A stretch of 64,000 bases of DNA from NCBI GenBank assembly GCA_964488865.1, contig CAZAWR010000045.1, positions 1-64,000 on the forward strand, read 5' to 3'. Under the pieces are notes generated by a model that did no database searches, was not told the origin of the DNA, and saw only the letters and a list, made by a program, of their open reading frames with translations. The position numbers were made by a program, and so were the translations under genes. Of this stretch, positions 1 through 10,466 are shown piece after piece. Numbering within the stretch: position 1 is the stretch's first letter; each line of letters starts with the position of its first letter. The stretch is from MWCO01 sp964488865. Its GTDB lineage: Bacteria; Myxococcota_A; Polyangia; Polyangiales; Polyangiaceae.

Positions 1-19
1 ACTTGTCCGGTTCTGTGAG

Positions 20-47
20 AGGCGCCCCTGGGCGACTGGGGGCGCCT
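20..47. repeat. Inverted repeat, possible hairpin
   Basis: Nine-base arms AGGCGCCCC and GGGGCGCCT pair perfectly around a ten-base loop. No T-run follows on either strand. No gene is visible at the left edge, so it may be the 3' end region of a gene outside the window. Confidence 0.4.
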
Positions 48-78
48 ACTCGATGGTGAGCCGCGGTGAGCGCGGCGA

Positions 79-99
79 GGGGGCTTCGCAGAAGCCCCC
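79..99. terminator. Terminator-like hairpin
   Basis: GGGGGCTTC and GAAGCCCCC form a perfect nine-pair stem with a GCA loop. It lies 3' of the minus-strand lipoprotein gene that ends at 163. Only two Ts follow on the plus strand, so a factor-independent terminator is likely but not certain. Confidence 0.45.
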
Positions 100-110
100 T
101 TAGAAGAACC

Positions 111-150
111 TGGAACCAAAGCAGCTCGGAGCGCTTGATTTAAGGCTAGC
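111..150. repeat. Dispersed palindromic element, right-end copy
   Basis: This 40-base stretch matches the right end of the element at 48613-48747. The last 21 bases (130-150) agree with 48727-48747 at 18 of 21 positions, and both begin AGCGCTTGATT and end CTAGC. The inner part (GGAACCAAAG against AGAACCAAGG) is also shared. As in the other copy, it sits directly 3' of a gene. Confidence 0.6.
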
Positions 151-162
151 GCGAGTCCCGCC

Positions 163-1233
163 TCAGTCCGAACAGCACCGGAAGCCCACGTGGGGCTGTG
201 CTTGGTTGCGCGGCACGACGATCGAAGTCCGGCACCGCAGGTCGTTCATGCCATCCAGGTAAGAGCCCCCCCGGGCGCGACAGTTGCTCGCGGCCGCAGC
301 GCCATCACAACAGTCCTCCCACTCGGCCACGTTACCGCTCATGTCCATCAGGCCGGGGAATCCGCCCTCGCACGGGATGGCGAGGCCCACATCCACGGTG
401 GCCCCTGTCCCAAGTCCCTCACCGTTGCACGCCGTGGCTTGGTAGCCACCCGCGTACGGATACTGGTTTGCCCCCTCGGCTGAGCACGCGCACATCCACT
501 GGCTCACACCGGAATTTTGAGACTGGTTGTAGGCCGTTTCGCCCCCCTGCATGGCCCCACAGAGCCGCTTGCCCGCAGCACGACAATAGGCCTGTGCATC
601 ACACCAGTCCACGCACGTGACCGGCTTGTGAGGTGCAGTCGACGGCGCATAGCTTCCGCACGCGACGCTGGGTTCGTACGCGTCATTCGCATGACACGGG
701 ATCGCCTGCAGGGCCGGGTCTGGAGAGGTCGCCAGCCACGCCGCATAGGCCTGTTGCGTCACCTCGGTCCGGTCGATGCAGAACGATGTCCCGTCGAGCA
801 GAACCGCGAGGACCATGTCGGCAGCGCACGCTGGGGTGACATCCGGCAGGACATCGGGCGACAGGTCTTGCGTGATGTCCCCGGGGACGTCGTCGACGCT
901 GTCTGGCGCGACGTCCTCTTGCGTGTCTGGCGCGACGTCCTCTTGCGTGTCTGGCGCGACGTCCTCTTGCGTATCGGGCGCGACGTCCTGGGAGGTGTCT
1001 TGCGTGACGTCCTCAGGGGTGTCGGGTGCAGGTTCGGTCGCGACATCGTGGGCCTCGGAGGTTGTGTCCACCGGGGCATCGGTCGGGGAATCAGTGGTCA
1101 CGTCTGCGGTCTCGACCGGGGCATCGGAGAGGTCCGCGCCGGCATCCTCGGGAGCTTGACGGTAGGTCAGGTCGGGGGCGCCGCATGCCGTGAGCAGCAG
1201 GAGCAAGGCGACAGGTAGGGTGGTCTTCACCAT
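163..1233 (-). CDS. SUMF1/formylglycine-generating-enzyme-domain lipoprotein
   Basis: A 356-residue protein. A lipoprotein signal with lipobox LTAC puts the acylated Cys at residue 17. An Asp/Pro/Thr/Val linker to about residue 135 contains three near-identical DTQEDVAP units. The C-terminal 220 residues form a Cys-rich FGE-sulfatase fold, with the hallmarks DMSGNVAEWE, ARGGSYLDG and a terminal HVGFRCC. In this family such domains are often binding or structural rather than true formylglycine generators, and I cannot see a defined catalytic pair, so no reaction is claimed. The ATG at 1233 was chosen because it begins the signal peptide and overlaps the upstream TPR/PEGA gene by 7 bp, which implies cotranscription. 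Expected location is the outer membrane or cell surface. A second SUMF1 lipoprotein lies at 57128-58078. Confidence 0.85.
   Translation of the reverse strand: MVKTTLPVALLLLLTACGAPDLTYRQAPEDAGADLSDAPVETADVTTDSPTDAPVDTTSEAHDVATEPAPDTPEDVTQDTSQDVAPDTQEDVAPDTQEDVAPDTQEDVAPDSVDDVPGDITQDLSPDVLPDVTPACAADMVLAVLLDGTSFCIDRTEVTQQAYAAWLATSPDPALQAIPCHANDAYEPSVACGSYAPSTAPHKPVTCVDWCDAQAYCRAAGKRLCGAMQGGETAYNQSQNSGVSQWMCACSAEGANQYPYAGGYQATACNGEGLGTGATVDVGLAIPCEGGFPGLMDMSGNVAEWEDCCDGAAAASNCRARGGSYLDGMNDLRCRTSIVVPRNQAQPHVGFRCCSD
901..972. repeat. Three tandem 24-bp units inside a lipoprotein gene
   Basis: Three consecutive 24-bp units beginning GTCTGGCGCGACGTCCTC encode the DTQEDVAP repeats of the linker of the lipoprotein at 163-1233. 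A degenerate fourth unit follows. The unit length keeps the reading frame, so copy number could vary without breaking the gene. Confidence 0.85.
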
Positions 1234-2216
1234 TGGACGGCTCCGAACATGCCGAGGCTGCCGGGCTGGGCAACCGGGTGGATGGACAGGGCGACGTCGT
1301 CGCCATGAGCGCCGCGAGAGGACCACAGCAGGTAGCCACCGGTCCCTGCGCTGGCGATACCGAGACCTGCGAGCGCGACGGACAGCATGCCGAAGGTCTG
1401 GGCGCGGTCGCGGGTGCTCTCGAGAGATGGGTCGCAGTCGCGATGGGAAGGGCAAGCGTCGTCGATGTCGGAGATGGCGGAGGCCCGAACGATAGCGGTG
1501 ACGGCGGACCCAGCGAGCATGGCCCCCCCGACGCCGACGAGCACCCAACCGAGGGTGGGGTCTGGCGCAGACGCGTCATGAAGCGTGTCGGACGCAGGAG
1601 GCGGAGGGGTCGCGGGGACGGAGGACGAGGGGGGGAGCGGGTCGAGGGTCACGGACAGCTCGAGGCTGGTCTGTTCCTCGAGGTCGAGCTTGGCCTCGAA
1701 GGGCGCGTGTCCAGGGGCCAGAACGCGCACGACGTGGCTGCCCGGATCGAGGGGGACCGGAGCGGCCAGCAGAGCGGCGTGAATGGGAGCGTCGTCGATG
1801 CGCACGACGGGGTTGGCGGGTTGTTCGGGCAGGCCGATACGGACGGTGGGGATGCGAGCTTTGAGCGCCTGGATGTGCTCGGAGGCTTCGTGCACGACCT
1901 GGTCGGCGTTTTCGGCCCGGGCTTCCCGCAGGGCGGCTTCGAAGCCATTGCGGGCGGCGACGAGCTTGCCGGTGTGCAGGTGGCACAAGGCGATGTGGAA
2001 GCGAATCTGGGGGGTCATGCGGACCTGTCCGATGGCCTCGAGCTTGGGGAGAGCATCCGCCCAGCGTCCCTGTTGTTGGAGCTGGCGCGCTTCGGCAAAG
2101 AGGTTGCGCGCGGTCGCGAGCTCCGCGTCGCTGGGAGGGTTGGAGGGTTGCGCCGCCGCGGGAGACGGCAGCAGCAGGGCCAATCCCAGGAGGCCTGCAC
2201 GTACGAGACGAGCCAT
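1227..2216 (-). CDS. Secreted TPR/PEGA-like membrane protein
   Basis: A 329-residue protein of a type common in Myxococcota. Residues 1-22 are a signal peptide ending AAAQ. Residues 30-105 look like TPR helices (FAEARQLQQQGRWADAL, then a second helix pair). A PEGA-like beta segment follows (about 110-175, with a GSHVVRVLAPGH-type strand). After a Pro/Ser-rich linker come two hydrophobic segments around residues 215-235 and 270-290. The start at 2216 was preferred over an in-frame codon at 2246 because it opens directly into the signal peptide. The order of domains matches the protein at 54472-55518, so the two are probable paralogues. It overlaps the downstream SUMF1 lipoprotein by 7 bp. The function is unknown; the TPR region suggests protein binding in the envelope. 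Confidence 0.75.
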   Translation of the reverse strand: MARLVRAGLLGLALLLPSPAAAQPSNPPSDAELATARNLFAEARQLQQQGRWADALPKLEAIGQVRMTPQIRFHIALCHLHTGKLVAARNGFEAALREARAENADQVVHEASEHIQALKARIPTVRIGLPEQPANPVVRIDDAPIHAALLAAPVPLDPGSHVVRVLAPGHAPFEAKLDLEEQTSLELSVTLDPLPPSSSVPATPPPPASDTLHDASAPDPTLGWVLVGVGGAMLAGSAVTAIVRASAISDIDDACPSHRDCDPSLESTRDRAQTFGMLSVALAGLGIASAGTGGYLLWSSRGAHGDDVALSIHPVAQPGSLGMFGAVQW

Positions 2217-2271
2217 GGGGGCCGAGGCTAGGAGACCTCGCGCCAAATGGCTAGCGGTGAGGGGGGGAAGG

Positions 2272-4191
<1,920 letters not shown>

Positions 4192-4236
4192 CGGCTCCCT
4201 CGTTCTCGACAATCCGCGACTTCGGTCATCTTGACG

Positions 4237-6096
4237 TCAGAGGCCCAGTCGCTCCTTCTGCTTTCGAACAGCTTCGAGGAGCAACTCGTTCTCTTCCTGG
4301 ACGTCACCCTGAGCCCCCGCTTCATGTATGTCCCTGACGACCTGGGCATGCTCCCGCGCAAGATGGAGTCGCTTCAACTTCTGCGCATTCCACAGAAACT
4401 CGGACCGCGCCTGCGCCGCATCCTCGATACGAGGTACGGCGAGCCGCTGGGCCGCGAAGTCATGGATCGAAGGCTGCAGATGTGCAAGGAAAGACTCTTC
4501 CCAATCGGATTTCGGGATGTTGCGCACATCGCGTGCCAACTTGAACGCGTGAATGATGTCTCCCTCGAGCGCCGACATCGACGCACTCACGTCTAGATCA
4601 TCCAAGATTTCCGGAAACTCGATCGCGCACCCAAGCATTTCCAAGGCAATCGGGGCCTCTCCCCACTTCTGCTCACCTTTGCCCTGTTGTCGCCTGTGCG
4701 ACCCCGACTCGTCGGGCCCCGTCGCCGCCCTGCGCAGCTGCGCGTGAAGCGCCCGAATCGTCCGAACATCGCTCACGCCAAGCCGGGCCACAACCTTGTC
4801 CGCATAGCCCTCCGCCATCGCACGAACCGTCGGGTCCGTCTCGTCGCGAATCAACTGCGCAACCACGCGAACACGCGAAGCCTGCTCGTTCGGGTTGCTA
4901 CGTGGGAAGCTCTCGTCGAGCACCTGATCGATGAGGTACTCGAGAATGCTTCGCGCCTGGTCCAGCACTCGCTCCAAGGCCTCGGGTCCCCGCTCCCTCA
5001 CAAAGTCGTCCGGGTCCATGCCCGTAGGCATCGCCGCCACGCGCGTGTCCAGCCCCGCCGCCGCACACACCCCGCGGCTCTTGCCCACCGCCTCCCGCCC
5101 CGCCACGTCGCCGTCGAACAGCAACGTAGCCCGCGGCGTGAACCGCCGGATCGCTCGAGCCTGCGCCTCCGTGAACGCAGTGCCCAGCGGCGCCACCACA
5201 TGGTGAATCCCACGCGCGTGCAACGACACCACGTCGAAGTTGCCCTCCACAACCACCGCAAGCTCACGTTGCCGTATCGTCTGTCGCGCCTGGAACAGAC
5301 CGAACACCGTGTCGCTCTTCTTGTAGATCGGAGACTCGGGCGAGTTGACGTACTTGCCCGTCTGCTTATCCACTTCGCCCGTCTCGGGGTCCGGCAACAC
5401 CCGCCCGCTGAACCCCACCACACGCCCCTGCACGTCGCTGATCGCGAACATCAGCCGGTTGCGGAAGAAGTCAAAGTGCCCGCCCCCTCCCTTGCGTGGC
5501 ACGATCAGCCCCAGCAGCTCCGCAGCCGACGGAGAAACGCCCTGCGTGCGAAGGTGGGAGAGCAGCGCGTCCCACCCCGCGGGCGCGTAGCCCACGCGAA
5601 AAGCTTGCAGCGCATCGGCGATCGGATCCGTGGGGGCCTCGGGCACGAGCCCCCGACGGGCCAGCTCCTCGCGCGCCACGCGGGCCGACGGGTGCTTGCG
5701 CAGCTGGGTCTCGAAGAACGACGCTGCGATTTGCGCGATGTCGTAGAGGCCCTGCTTGGTGCGCGACGCATCGCGGCTGGCGCGGGCGGCGGCGCTGTCG
5801 GCGGCGACTTCGCCGATGTCGATGCCGATACGCTCGGCGAGCACACGGATCGCTTCAGGGAACTCGAGCCCTTCGAGCTTCATGACGAAGTCGATCACGC
5901 TTCCCTTCTCGTGACAGCCAAAGCAGTAGAACCTGCCCGTCTCCATGCTGACGTGGAAGCTCGGGGTCTTCTCCTTGTGGAACGGACACAGGCCGATGTG
6001 ATGACGACCACGTCGCGTGAGCTTCACCGTCTCGCCCACGACGGCGACGATATCGGCGCGCTGGCGCACTTGCACGATCGTCTCTTGCGAGATCAT
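4237..6096 (-). CDS. dnaG: DNA primase DnaG
   Basis: Synthesises RNA primers at the replication fork in association with DnaB helicase. The 619-residue product opens with the family N-terminus ISQETIVQVRQRADIV. A CHC2 zinc finger follows (CPFH near residue 37, then FYCFGCHEKG). The catalytic core and TOPRIM domain come next (VVVEGNFDVVSLHARGI, then the acidic LLFDGDVAGREA). The C-terminal part is divergent and presumably binds DnaB. The open frame extends upstream to 6201, but the ATG at 6096 gives the family-standard start, so the extra 35 residues are rejected. The gene is followed by rpoD. Length is normal. Confidence 0.96.
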   Translation of the reverse strand: MISQETIVQVRQRADIVAVVGETVKLTRRGRHHIGLCPFHKEKTPSFHVSMETGRFYCFGCHEKGSVIDFVMKLEGLEFPEAIRVLAERIGIDIGEVAADSAAARASRDASRTKQGLYDIAQIAASFFETQLRKHPSARVAREELARRGLVPEAPTDPIADALQAFRVGYAPAGWDALLSHLRTQGVSPSAAELLGLIVPRKGGGGHFDFFRNRLMFAISDVQGRVVGFSGRVLPDPETGEVDKQTGKYVNSPESPIYKKSDTVFGLFQARQTIRQRELAVVVEGNFDVVSLHARGIHHVVAPLGTAFTEAQARAIRRFTPRATLLFDGDVAGREAVGKSRGVCAAAGLDTRVAAMPTGMDPDDFVRERGPEALERVLDQARSILEYLIDQVLDESFPRSNPNEQASRVRVVAQLIRDETDPTVRAMAEGYADKVVARLGVSDVRTIRALHAQLRRAATGPDESGSHRRQQGKGEQKWGEAPIALEMLGCAIEFPEILDDLDVSASMSALEGDIIHAFKLARDVRNIPKSDWEESFLAHLQPSIHDFAAQRLAVPRIEDAAQARSEFLWNAQKLKRLHLAREHAQVVRDIHEAGAQGDVQEENELLLEAVRKQKERLGL

Positions 6097-6243
6097 CCGG
6101 CACGCGTTCCGTCGGGCTGCGCCGTAGACACGGCCGCACCATGGGACAGGAGAACTCTCATCGAACGGAATACCGTAGCGCCAACGCGCTGCGCGCGCCA
6201 CGGATGCCCGCGCGCGCCTTCGGCCCCCCCTGCCACCTGCGCG

Positions 6244-6993
6244 TCACTCGCCGGAGATTCGAGCCATCTCCTCGTCGGAGATGTCGAAGTCCGCGAAGAC
6301 GTTCTGCACGTCGTCGTGCTCGTCGAGGGCATCGGTCAAGTTCAAGGCAACCTCCGCATCACGGCCAGCGATGGTCTTCTTGGCCTTGGGCAGGTGCTCA
6401 AGCCCGCTCTCTTGCACCGCGATGCCTGCCGCGTCGAGCGCCTTGCTCACGGCGTCGAACACCTCGACACGCGTCAGCACTTGCCAGCCTTCGCCCGTGT
6501 TCTCGTAGTCGTCCGCGCCCGCGCCGACCACGATGTCCATGAGCTTGTCCTCTTCGGTCGACCCGTCGAGCTGGAAGACCCCCTTGCGGTCGAACGCCCA
6601 CGCGGCCGTGCCCGAAGAACCGAGGGTCCCGTTGTGCTTCTCGAAGATCTTGCGCAGCTCGGCGACGGTGCGGTTGCGGTTGTCCGTCACGCCTTCGACG
6701 AGGAACAAGGTGCCGCCAGGGCCCGTGCCCTCGTACAGAACCTCTTCGTAGTTCGCGCCTTCGAGCTCGCCGGTTCCGCGCTTGGTGGCTCGCTGGATGG
6801 TGTCGGCCGGCATCTGCTGTGCCTTCGCGTCCGACACCGCCTTGCGCAAGCGAGGGTTGGAGTTGACGTCACCGCCGCCCATGCGCGCGGCCACGGTGAT
6901 CTCACGAATCAACTTGGTGAAGAGGCGCCCACGCTTCGCGTCCGCGGCGCCCTTCTTGTGCTTAATCGTTGCCCACTTGGAGTGTCCACTCAT
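6244..6993 (-). CDS. yebC: YebC/PmpR (TACO1) family protein
   Basis: A 249-residue member of the YebC family, described variously as DNA-binding transcriptional regulators and as ribosome-associated factors helping translation of proline runs. The diagnostic start MSGHSKWATIKHKK is present, followed by RLFTKLIREI and GANYEEVLYEGTGPGG. The acidic C-terminal third (DDVQNVFADFDI) is also family-typical. The ATG at 6993 is preceded by GGAACGAGC. It is upstream of dnaG on the same strand, separated by 147 bp. Confidence 0.95.
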   Translation of the reverse strand: MSGHSKWATIKHKKGAADAKRGRLFTKLIREITVAARMGGGDVNSNPRLRKAVSDAKAQQMPADTIQRATKRGTGELEGANYEEVLYEGTGPGGTLFLVEGVTDNRNRTVAELRKIFEKHNGTLGSSGTAAWAFDRKGVFQLDGSTEEDKLMDIVVGAGADDYENTGEGWQVLTRVEVFDAVSKALDAAGIAVQESGLEHLPKAKKTIAGRDAEVALNLTDALDEHDDVQNVFADFDISDEEMARISGE

Positions 6994-7156
6994 GCTCGTT
7001 CCGTTTCCCTGCAGAGAGAAGGTCGCACGCTAGTCTTGGTCCCGCGCGCGGGTCAACGGGTCACGACGGGGCCGGCGTCGTTGGTGCTCTCCCAGCGGGA
7101 TTTGCCGACGGTGGCGCAGGGACCGGGAGGCTACGGGAGGCTACGGGCGGCTTGCG

Positions 7157-7777
7157 TCAACGGCAGCTACCCCCCGCGTTGATCCACTCCTTCTGCAGCG
7201 TCGCGAGCAGCGGGCTGGACGCCGTGTAGGGCCACGTCGTGGCGGCCGGCAACACAGCCCCAGGCAGTCCCGACTGCGACGGCAACCCCACGAAGGTCAC
7301 CTTGAGCCGGTACTTGGCCCCGGACAGCTCGCTCATGCTCCGCGCCATCGCGAGAAGGCTGAGCTTCGCCGCCCGCACCGTCTTGAGCCGCCCCATCGAG
7401 GTCGTTCCGTTGGCCTTCGCGAGCGCCGTGACGTCGACCTTCATGGCATAGTTCATCGTCCCGTTCGCATCGATGCTGTCAGACACGTACGTGGGCACCA
7501 TGGGCGGCTGGGTGGACACCAAGCTGATGTCGAGGTACCGCGAGGGCATCCCGCTCTGGTTGTAGATCTGGACCGGCGCGAACACCGCCAGCATCAAGCT
7601 TCCCCCCGGAATCCCCAACTCCGCATGCATGGGCATCGTGCGGTAACAGAAGTCTTCACTCTGGGGCTCCTGATACACAATCGTGTAGTCCAGGATGGCA
7701 TCCACGGTGGCGTCCGCGGGGGTTGCCATCGTCACGGTCCCAATCAGCGCTGCGAGCAGCGCAAACGTCTTTCGCAT
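7157..7777 (-). CDS. Secreted protein of unknown function
   Basis: A 206-residue protein that I do not recognise. Residues 1-23 are a clear signal peptide ending ADA. The mature part is rich in beta-strand-forming residues and has only two Cys (in DFCYRT near residue 43 and in the last residues, GGSCR), which could pair. It has no membrane helix or lipobox, so it is probably periplasmic or exported. A promoter-like sequence precedes it at 7823-7850, so it may be transcribed alone. Confidence 0.7.
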   Translation of the reverse strand: MRKTFALLAALIGTVTMATPADATVDAILDYTIVYQEPQSEDFCYRTMPMHAELGIPGGSLMLAVFAPVQIYNQSGMPSRYLDISLVSTQPPMVPTYVSDSIDANGTMNYAMKVDVTALAKANGTTSMGRLKTVRAAKLSLLAMARSMSELSGAKYRLKVTFVGLPSQSGLPGAVLPAATTWPYTASSPLLATLQKEWINAGGSCR

Positions 7778-7822
7778 AGCTCTCTCCCTTGGCTAGTCCG
7801 GCGCCAACGCCGAATGTACGCA

Positions 7823-7850
7823 AGGCTAGTCCCATGTAGGATACTGTCAA
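7823..7850 (-). promoter_or_regulatory. Sigma-70-like promoter candidate
   Basis: Read on the minus strand, a perfect TTGACA (7845-7850) is followed after 16 bases by TAGCCT (7823-7828), a weak -10 match. It lies 46-73 bases upstream of the secreted-protein start at 7777. Confidence 0.4.
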
Positions 7851-7875
7851 CGACGGTTTCGGGCCAAACGCGGGG

Positions 7876-8733
7876 TCAAGGGGAAGCGGACGACGGTGGT
7901 GCCGCTGCCTCGACGAGGGGCAGGACGTTTCGAGGGTCGCAGACCATCGAAACCGTGGGGTCCGACAGGGTGCTGGAGCGGAGCAACGACGGCTCCACGC
8001 CGTCGCGGACTTGGCGCACCTCCAGATGAAGGTGCACGCGACCCTCGCTGCCCGAGTCTCCGACCGCACCGAGCAGGGCTCCCGGGGGAGCCTCGGCGCC
8101 GGGCCCGAGTCGTGGCGCGATGTCGTCGAGGTGACCGTGAATGAGCAAGTAGTCTCGGTTCCTGCCTGCTTCCGCGAGGGTGTGGCGGGTGACGACGGTC
8201 TTGCCGAAGAGGTTTCCGACGAAGACGACCTCGGCGATTCCGCGCTGGTGAGGCAGTTGCATCGCGCGAACAGCGGTCCCGCGGGGTGCGGACAGGTCGA
8301 CGCCGCCGTGCCCTGTGCTGGAAAACCCGCGCCCGCGGCGCTGGTAGGCGTCGGGGCGGTCCAGGTCGTAGCCGCTGAGCACGACGGGGTCGGGCAAGTC
8401 GACAGGGAAGCGGTATGCGCTGTAGCGAGCGGGGCGGTCGGGACGGCGTGGAATCTGCTCGTAGATCTTCCACAGACCGGACTGGTCTCGGTGAGCGCTG
8501 ACCTCCTTGGGCAGGCCAGGGCTCTGGTCGGTGTCGGGGCGGTCCGGAAAGGGAACACAGACGGTGGAATCCGGAAGGAATCCGGGCGGACACAGCGAGG
8601 ACAGCGGAGAATCGACGTCCTCGTCGAGGGTCGCCACCACCGTCGCGGACCGATTTCCTGTGGAACGCCCCGCCCAGGCGGACAAGGCGCTCAGGATGGC
8701 GACGGCGACGGCGGCTCGGACCAGGGGTTGCAC
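7876..8733 (-). CDS. M23-family peptidase (LytM-like)
   Basis: A 285-residue exported zinc metallopeptidase of the family that cleaves or binds peptidoglycan cross-bridges. The N-terminus is a hydrophobic signal (LVRAAVAVAILSALSAWAG). The C-terminal domain has the M23 ligand signature: HGGVD (H-x3-D) in GHGGVDLSAPRGT, a second His in LLIHGHL, and the HxH motif in GRVHLHLEV. All metal ligands appear intact, so it may be catalytic. The GTG at 8733 was chosen because it opens directly into the signal peptide; the frame stays open upstream but reads as antisense to the HEAT-protein and methyltransferase genes. It is divergent from the gene at 8821. Confidence 0.85.
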   Translation of the reverse strand: MQPLVRAAVAVAILSALSAWAGRSTGNRSATVVATLDEDVDSPLSSLCPPGFLPDSTVCVPFPDRPDTDQSPGLPKEVSAHRDQSGLWKIYEQIPRRPDRPARYSAYRFPVDLPDPVVLSGYDLDRPDAYQRRGRGFSSTGHGGVDLSAPRGTAVRAMQLPHQRGIAEVVFVGNLFGKTVVTRHTLAEAGRNRDYLLIHGHLDDIAPRLGPGAEAPPGALLGAVGDSGSEGRVHLHLEVRQVRDGVEPSLLRSSTLSDPTVSMVCDPRNVLPLVEAAAPPSSASP

Positions 8734-8820
8734 GCGGGCAGGGTAGCTTGCGAGGGCTTCTGGGGCCAGGGTGTGGTTTGTACCGTTGCGTCGCCTGGCA
8801 GGCAGGGGTAGCCGTGGGCC

Positions 8821-9516
8821 ATGGCGAACACGGATCGAGTGGACATCGAACGGACCCTCACAGCGATCTTCGAGGCAGAGCGAAATCTGCGTCATCAGTC
8901 GCAGACGCTTCTTCACGCGCCGCACGGCGCTGTGCTCGGTCAGATGCGAACGGCGTACGAGCAGGCGGGCCGGTTGGAGGACGAAGAAGAGGCTGCCCTG
9001 CGCCTGGTGTGTCTGACACGACTGTTGCGGACCCTGCCGGGGCCGGGCGCGATCGACTTGCTGATCGACATTCTCGGCAACGACAGCGAAGAGGCGCGTC
9101 AGGGCGCGGGCCTCGTGCTCGAGGACGTGGCGTGTGACCGCATGGGGGAGGTTCGCAAGGGCATCGAGCGCGCGCTCAAGCGTTTGCCCAAGGGCAGTGT
9201 GGCGCTGTGCGAGTTGCCCTTCGTGATCCTGGGGCTCAGCGACGCCGACGTGTTCGCGATGCTCCGTCCCTTCCTGTCGCACGAGGACCCGGAAGCGGTC
9301 GCAGCGGCCATCGAAGCCTACGTGGAGTACGCCGACCCAGCGGCCATCGAGCTGATGGAACCGTTGATTGCCGACGCACGGCCCATCCAGATCGAGGACG
9401 AGTCGACGGGCGACGCGGAGGAGATGAAGGTCGGTGACCTCGCCGCCGATGCGATCGAAGCCTTGCGAGAAGTAGAAAGCATCATGGCGTCGGAAGCGTC
9501 GGCCCCCGCGAGTTGA
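8821..9516 (+). CDS. HEAT-repeat-like protein
   Basis: A 231-residue soluble, mostly helical protein without signal peptide. Repeated helix pairs around LRLVCLTRLLRTLPGPGAIDLLIDILGN, GLVLEDVACDRMGEVRKGIERALK and FLSHEDPEAVAAAIEAYVEYA resemble HEAT-type repeats, which mediate protein contacts. The C-terminus is acidic. The stop is followed after two bases by the methyltransferase ATG, so the two genes form an operon and may act together. The exact role is unknown. Confidence 0.7.
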   Translation: MANTDRVDIERTLTAIFEAERNLRHQSQTLLHAPHGAVLGQMRTAYEQAGRLEDEEEAALRLVCLTRLLRTLPGPGAIDLLIDILGNDSEEARQGAGLVLEDVACDRMGEVRKGIERALKRLPKGSVALCELPFVILGLSDADVFAMLRPFLSHEDPEAVAAAIEAYVEYADPAAIELMEPLIADARPIQIEDESTGDAEEMKVGDLAADAIEALREVESIMASEASAPAS

Positions 9517-9518
9517 GC

Positions 9519-10337
9519 ATGTCGCTGCTCGTGTCGCTCGAGGCGCAACAGGTGCCGGTGTTCGAGACGTTCGTCGTCCCGCGCTTTCTGTCTTTGTTCT
9601 GGACCCTCGCGCTCGAAATGCTTCTGCCCTGCGCGAGCGCCGTGGTAGCCAACCTCGCGTGCCGCACGGGCTATCCGGACTCGGAGCTGCCCAAGCTCCT
9701 GCCGGGTTGCAGGATCTACGGGTACGACCCGAGCGAAGAGGCGATCGAGCTGGCTCGCACCAAGGCTGCCCTGCTGCGTGGCGCGCGCGCCGAATACTTC
9801 GTCGTCGACGACGCCCCTTTTCCTGTCGCTTCGGCCTCGTTCTCCCACGTGCTTTGCCTGTATCCCCTGACGGAGCCGTCACGCTCCCAAGAGTTGGTGG
9901 CGGAGGCGGCCCGGCTGGTGGCACCGGGAGGACAGGTGCTTTTCGCGACGCCCTTGCGAGGCTCCTACCAGGAAGTGGCGGACCTGCTTCGGGAGTATGC
10001 TCTCAAACACGACGTGGGGAGCGTGGCGAAAGCGCTGGACGCGTACCAGGCGGCACGGCCGACGGTCGAGACCTTCAGCGAGGTGTTCGAGGAATGCGGC
10101 CTGACGGAGGTCGACGTCGACATGCGGCAGGTCACGCTGAAGTTCGAGTCGGGGCGAGAGTTCTTCGAGGATCCGATCACGCGATTGATGGTGGTGCCGG
10201 ACCTCGAAATGCTACTTGGCCTGGACGATCTTGCGCGTCCGATGGACTACGTTCGAGAGGCGATCGATCGGTACTGGTCCGAGTTCCCGTTCGAGCTGAG
10301 CGTCAACATCGGGTGCGCGAGCGCGCGCGGGCTGTGA
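9519..10337 (+). CDS. SAM-dependent methyltransferase-like protein
   Basis: A 272-residue protein with a class-I methyltransferase layout. The SAM-binding motif I is diverged (VVANLACRTGYPDSEL in place of the usual LDLGCGTG). An acidic motif II follows (IYGYDPSEEAIELAR), then post-II VVDDAPFPVASASFSHVLCLYPL and motif GGQVLFATPLRGSY. The substrate cannot be inferred. The ATG at 9519 begins two bases after the upstream stop; a TTG at 9513 overlaps it and is an alternative. The unusual motif I raises the possibility of weak or altered cofactor use. Confidence 0.75.
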   Translation: MSLLVSLEAQQVPVFETFVVPRFLSLFWTLALEMLLPCASAVVANLACRTGYPDSELPKLLPGCRIYGYDPSEEAIELARTKAALLRGARAEYFVVDDAPFPVASASFSHVLCLYPLTEPSRSQELVAEAARLVAPGGQVLFATPLRGSYQEVADLLREYALKHDVGSVAKALDAYQAARPTVETFSEVFEECGLTEVDVDMRQVTLKFESGREFFEDPITRLMVVPDLEMLLGLDDLARPMDYVREAIDRYWSEFPFELSVNIGCASARGL

Positions 10338-10466
10338 GGGGTACGTGGGCGCCAGTGGACCGCAGGGGTCAGCGGCATTCCCCATTCCCCATTCCCCAAT
10401 GCCCATGGGATTGCGTACACTGCCAAGCCGCAACCTGTATGTCCCCTTGCCCACGGACCCCAGCTC

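Noticed and set aside
6097..6201. N-terminal extension of DnaG
   Set aside because: Thirty-five extra residues are Arg-rich and unlike the family, whereas the ATG at 6096 gives the standard ISQETI start.
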